Shown: piece by piece, positions 5,751-6,224 of the stretch
How positions within the stretch are numbered: the stretch's first letter is position 1
How the letters are laid out: every line of letters starts with the position of its first letter
Assembly: GCA_963582345.1 (NCBI GenBank)
Contig: CAUZSN010000149.1
Coordinates: 1 to 6,224, forward strand
Length of the DNA: 6,224 nt
From: CAUZSN01 sp963582345
Lineage (GTDB): Bacteria; Planctomycetota; Planctomycetia; Planctomycetales; Planctomycetaceae
Reading direction: 5' to 3'
The notes under the pieces: model-generated
The model's database searches: none
What the model was told of the DNA's origin: nothing
The model's input: only the letters and a program-made list of their open reading frames with translations
Made by a program: the position numbers and the translations under genes

Positions 5751-6054
5751 ATCATGTTGCACGACAGGCCGCCGGCGGCGGGAATGTAGTCGTGGCGGAC
5801 GTAGTCCATGACCTACGGTCGGCGCTGAAACGCCAGCCCAACGTGCGGACGGCACGCTTCATACGTTTGATCCACGCCTGTGGCAAGTCGTCGGGAGAAA
5901 TCTCTTCTAGCAACTGGATCGGGTTGTGAGCCAGTGCCGACCAACGCACGGGATCGATCTCCCGAAAGATATTGGTGACCTCCGGCTGCCAGCTCCACCA
6001 CAAATTACTGGACAGTTCGGAAAGTTTCTCCTGCAACATTTTTTGATCACCCAT
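5738..6054 (-). pseudogene. Alpha-glucan (glycogen) phosphorylase relic: N-terminus fused to C-terminus, middle deleted
   Basis: The intact enzyme releases glucose-1-phosphate from glycogen or starch-like glucans and is about 700-850 residues long; this copy codes for little more than 100. From ATG 6054, residues 1-59 match the N-terminal DUF3417 region, with LSSNLWWSW (14-22), IFREIDPVRW and HNPIQLLEEISP. Residues 60-80 (WIKRMKRAVRTLGWRF) then match the extreme C-terminus, normally of the form WI.RMK.S.RTL.PRF. After Arg80 the frame slips at 5813-5814: reading resumes as VMDYVRHDYIPAAG, the expected end of the family, and stops at TGA 5738-5740. Without the slip the frame runs into unrelated residues and stops at 5752. 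The pyridoxal-phosphate lysine and the whole active site are missing. An upstream ATG at 6201 would add 49 residues unlike the family. Family recognition is from memory of motifs. A working copy elsewhere, or assembly error, is possible. Confidence 0.8.
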
Positions 6055-6214
6055 AGAAGCCCATCTTTGCAATATTGTCTGAGAGCAATAGAGATTGCAT
6101 CCTGGTAAGGAAAATCGCGACGGAATATTTACCGTGGAGCATCCTGAAGTTCTGCACTGAGTCGAGTTGGAAGAGGTCGGACTTTTCGGCAGAACAACCA
6201 AGCGAGTTTAATCG

Positions 6215-6220
6215 AAGGAG
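6215..6220 (+). promoter_or_regulatory. Shine-Dalgarno-like AAGGAG at the right edge
   Basis: AAGGAG lies four bases from the window end, so a + strand start codon a few bases beyond 6224 would be ideally spaced. The 170 bases between the phosphorylase relic and this site (6055-6224) show no gene and probably hold divergent promoters, including the palindrome CAATATTG (6070-6077). No start codon is visible inside the window. Confidence 0.3.
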
Positions 6221-6224
6221 CGTT

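Noticed and set aside
6055..6201. N-terminal extension of the phosphorylase relic from ATG 6201
   Set aside because: The extra 49 residues do not resemble the family, which begins close to the DUF3417 motif; ATG 6054 fits better.
1..6224. CRISPR array, tRNA, rRNA, insertion sequence or prophage module
   Set aside because: No regularly spaced repeats, cloverleaf-like stretch, transposase-like protein or terminal inverted repeats with target duplication were found by eye.

Overview
The window looks like chromosomal DNA from a Planctomycetota bacterium, most likely a Pirellulaceae/Rhodopirellula-like organism. This is inferred from roughly balanced base composition, sparse mostly single-gene units, weak or absent Shine-Dalgarno sites, a futalosine-pathway menaquinone gene, and a small protein that resembles planctomycete hypothetical proteins. 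No database search was possible, so the taxonomy is inference.

Layout from left to right. Bases 1-305 hold a possible C-terminal tail of an upstream gene, an imperfect hairpin and a weak promoter. An inositol-monophosphatase-family phosphatase (306-1115, +) meets a 102-residue uncharacterised protein tail to tail (1122-1430, -); a 12-base dyad carries both stop codons. About 450 bases without a convincing gene follow. A 1,4-dihydroxy-6-naphthoate synthase-like protein (mqnD, 1879-2724, -) is divergent from an ABC-F ATPase (2846-4762, +). A 356-base gap with an inverted repeat and a candidate promoter leads to a stand-alone STAS-domain protein (5119-5445, +).

The right end (5738-6054, -) is a relic of an alpha-glucan (glycogen) phosphorylase. 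Its N-terminal DUF3417-like segment is joined directly to the extreme C-terminus of the same family, with the whole catalytic middle missing, and one base is apparently lost near the end. A strong Shine-Dalgarno-like AAGGAG at 6215-6220 suggests that another + strand gene starts just beyond the window.

The genes do not form one pathway: they cover phosphate-ester hydrolysis, quinone synthesis, ribosome-associated ATPase activity, signalling by a STAS protein, and a decayed glycogen gene. I found no CRISPR array, tRNA, rRNA, insertion sequence or defence cassette. I do not see a new multi-gene system; the most notable items are the collapsed glycogen phosphorylase gene and the small uncharacterised protein.
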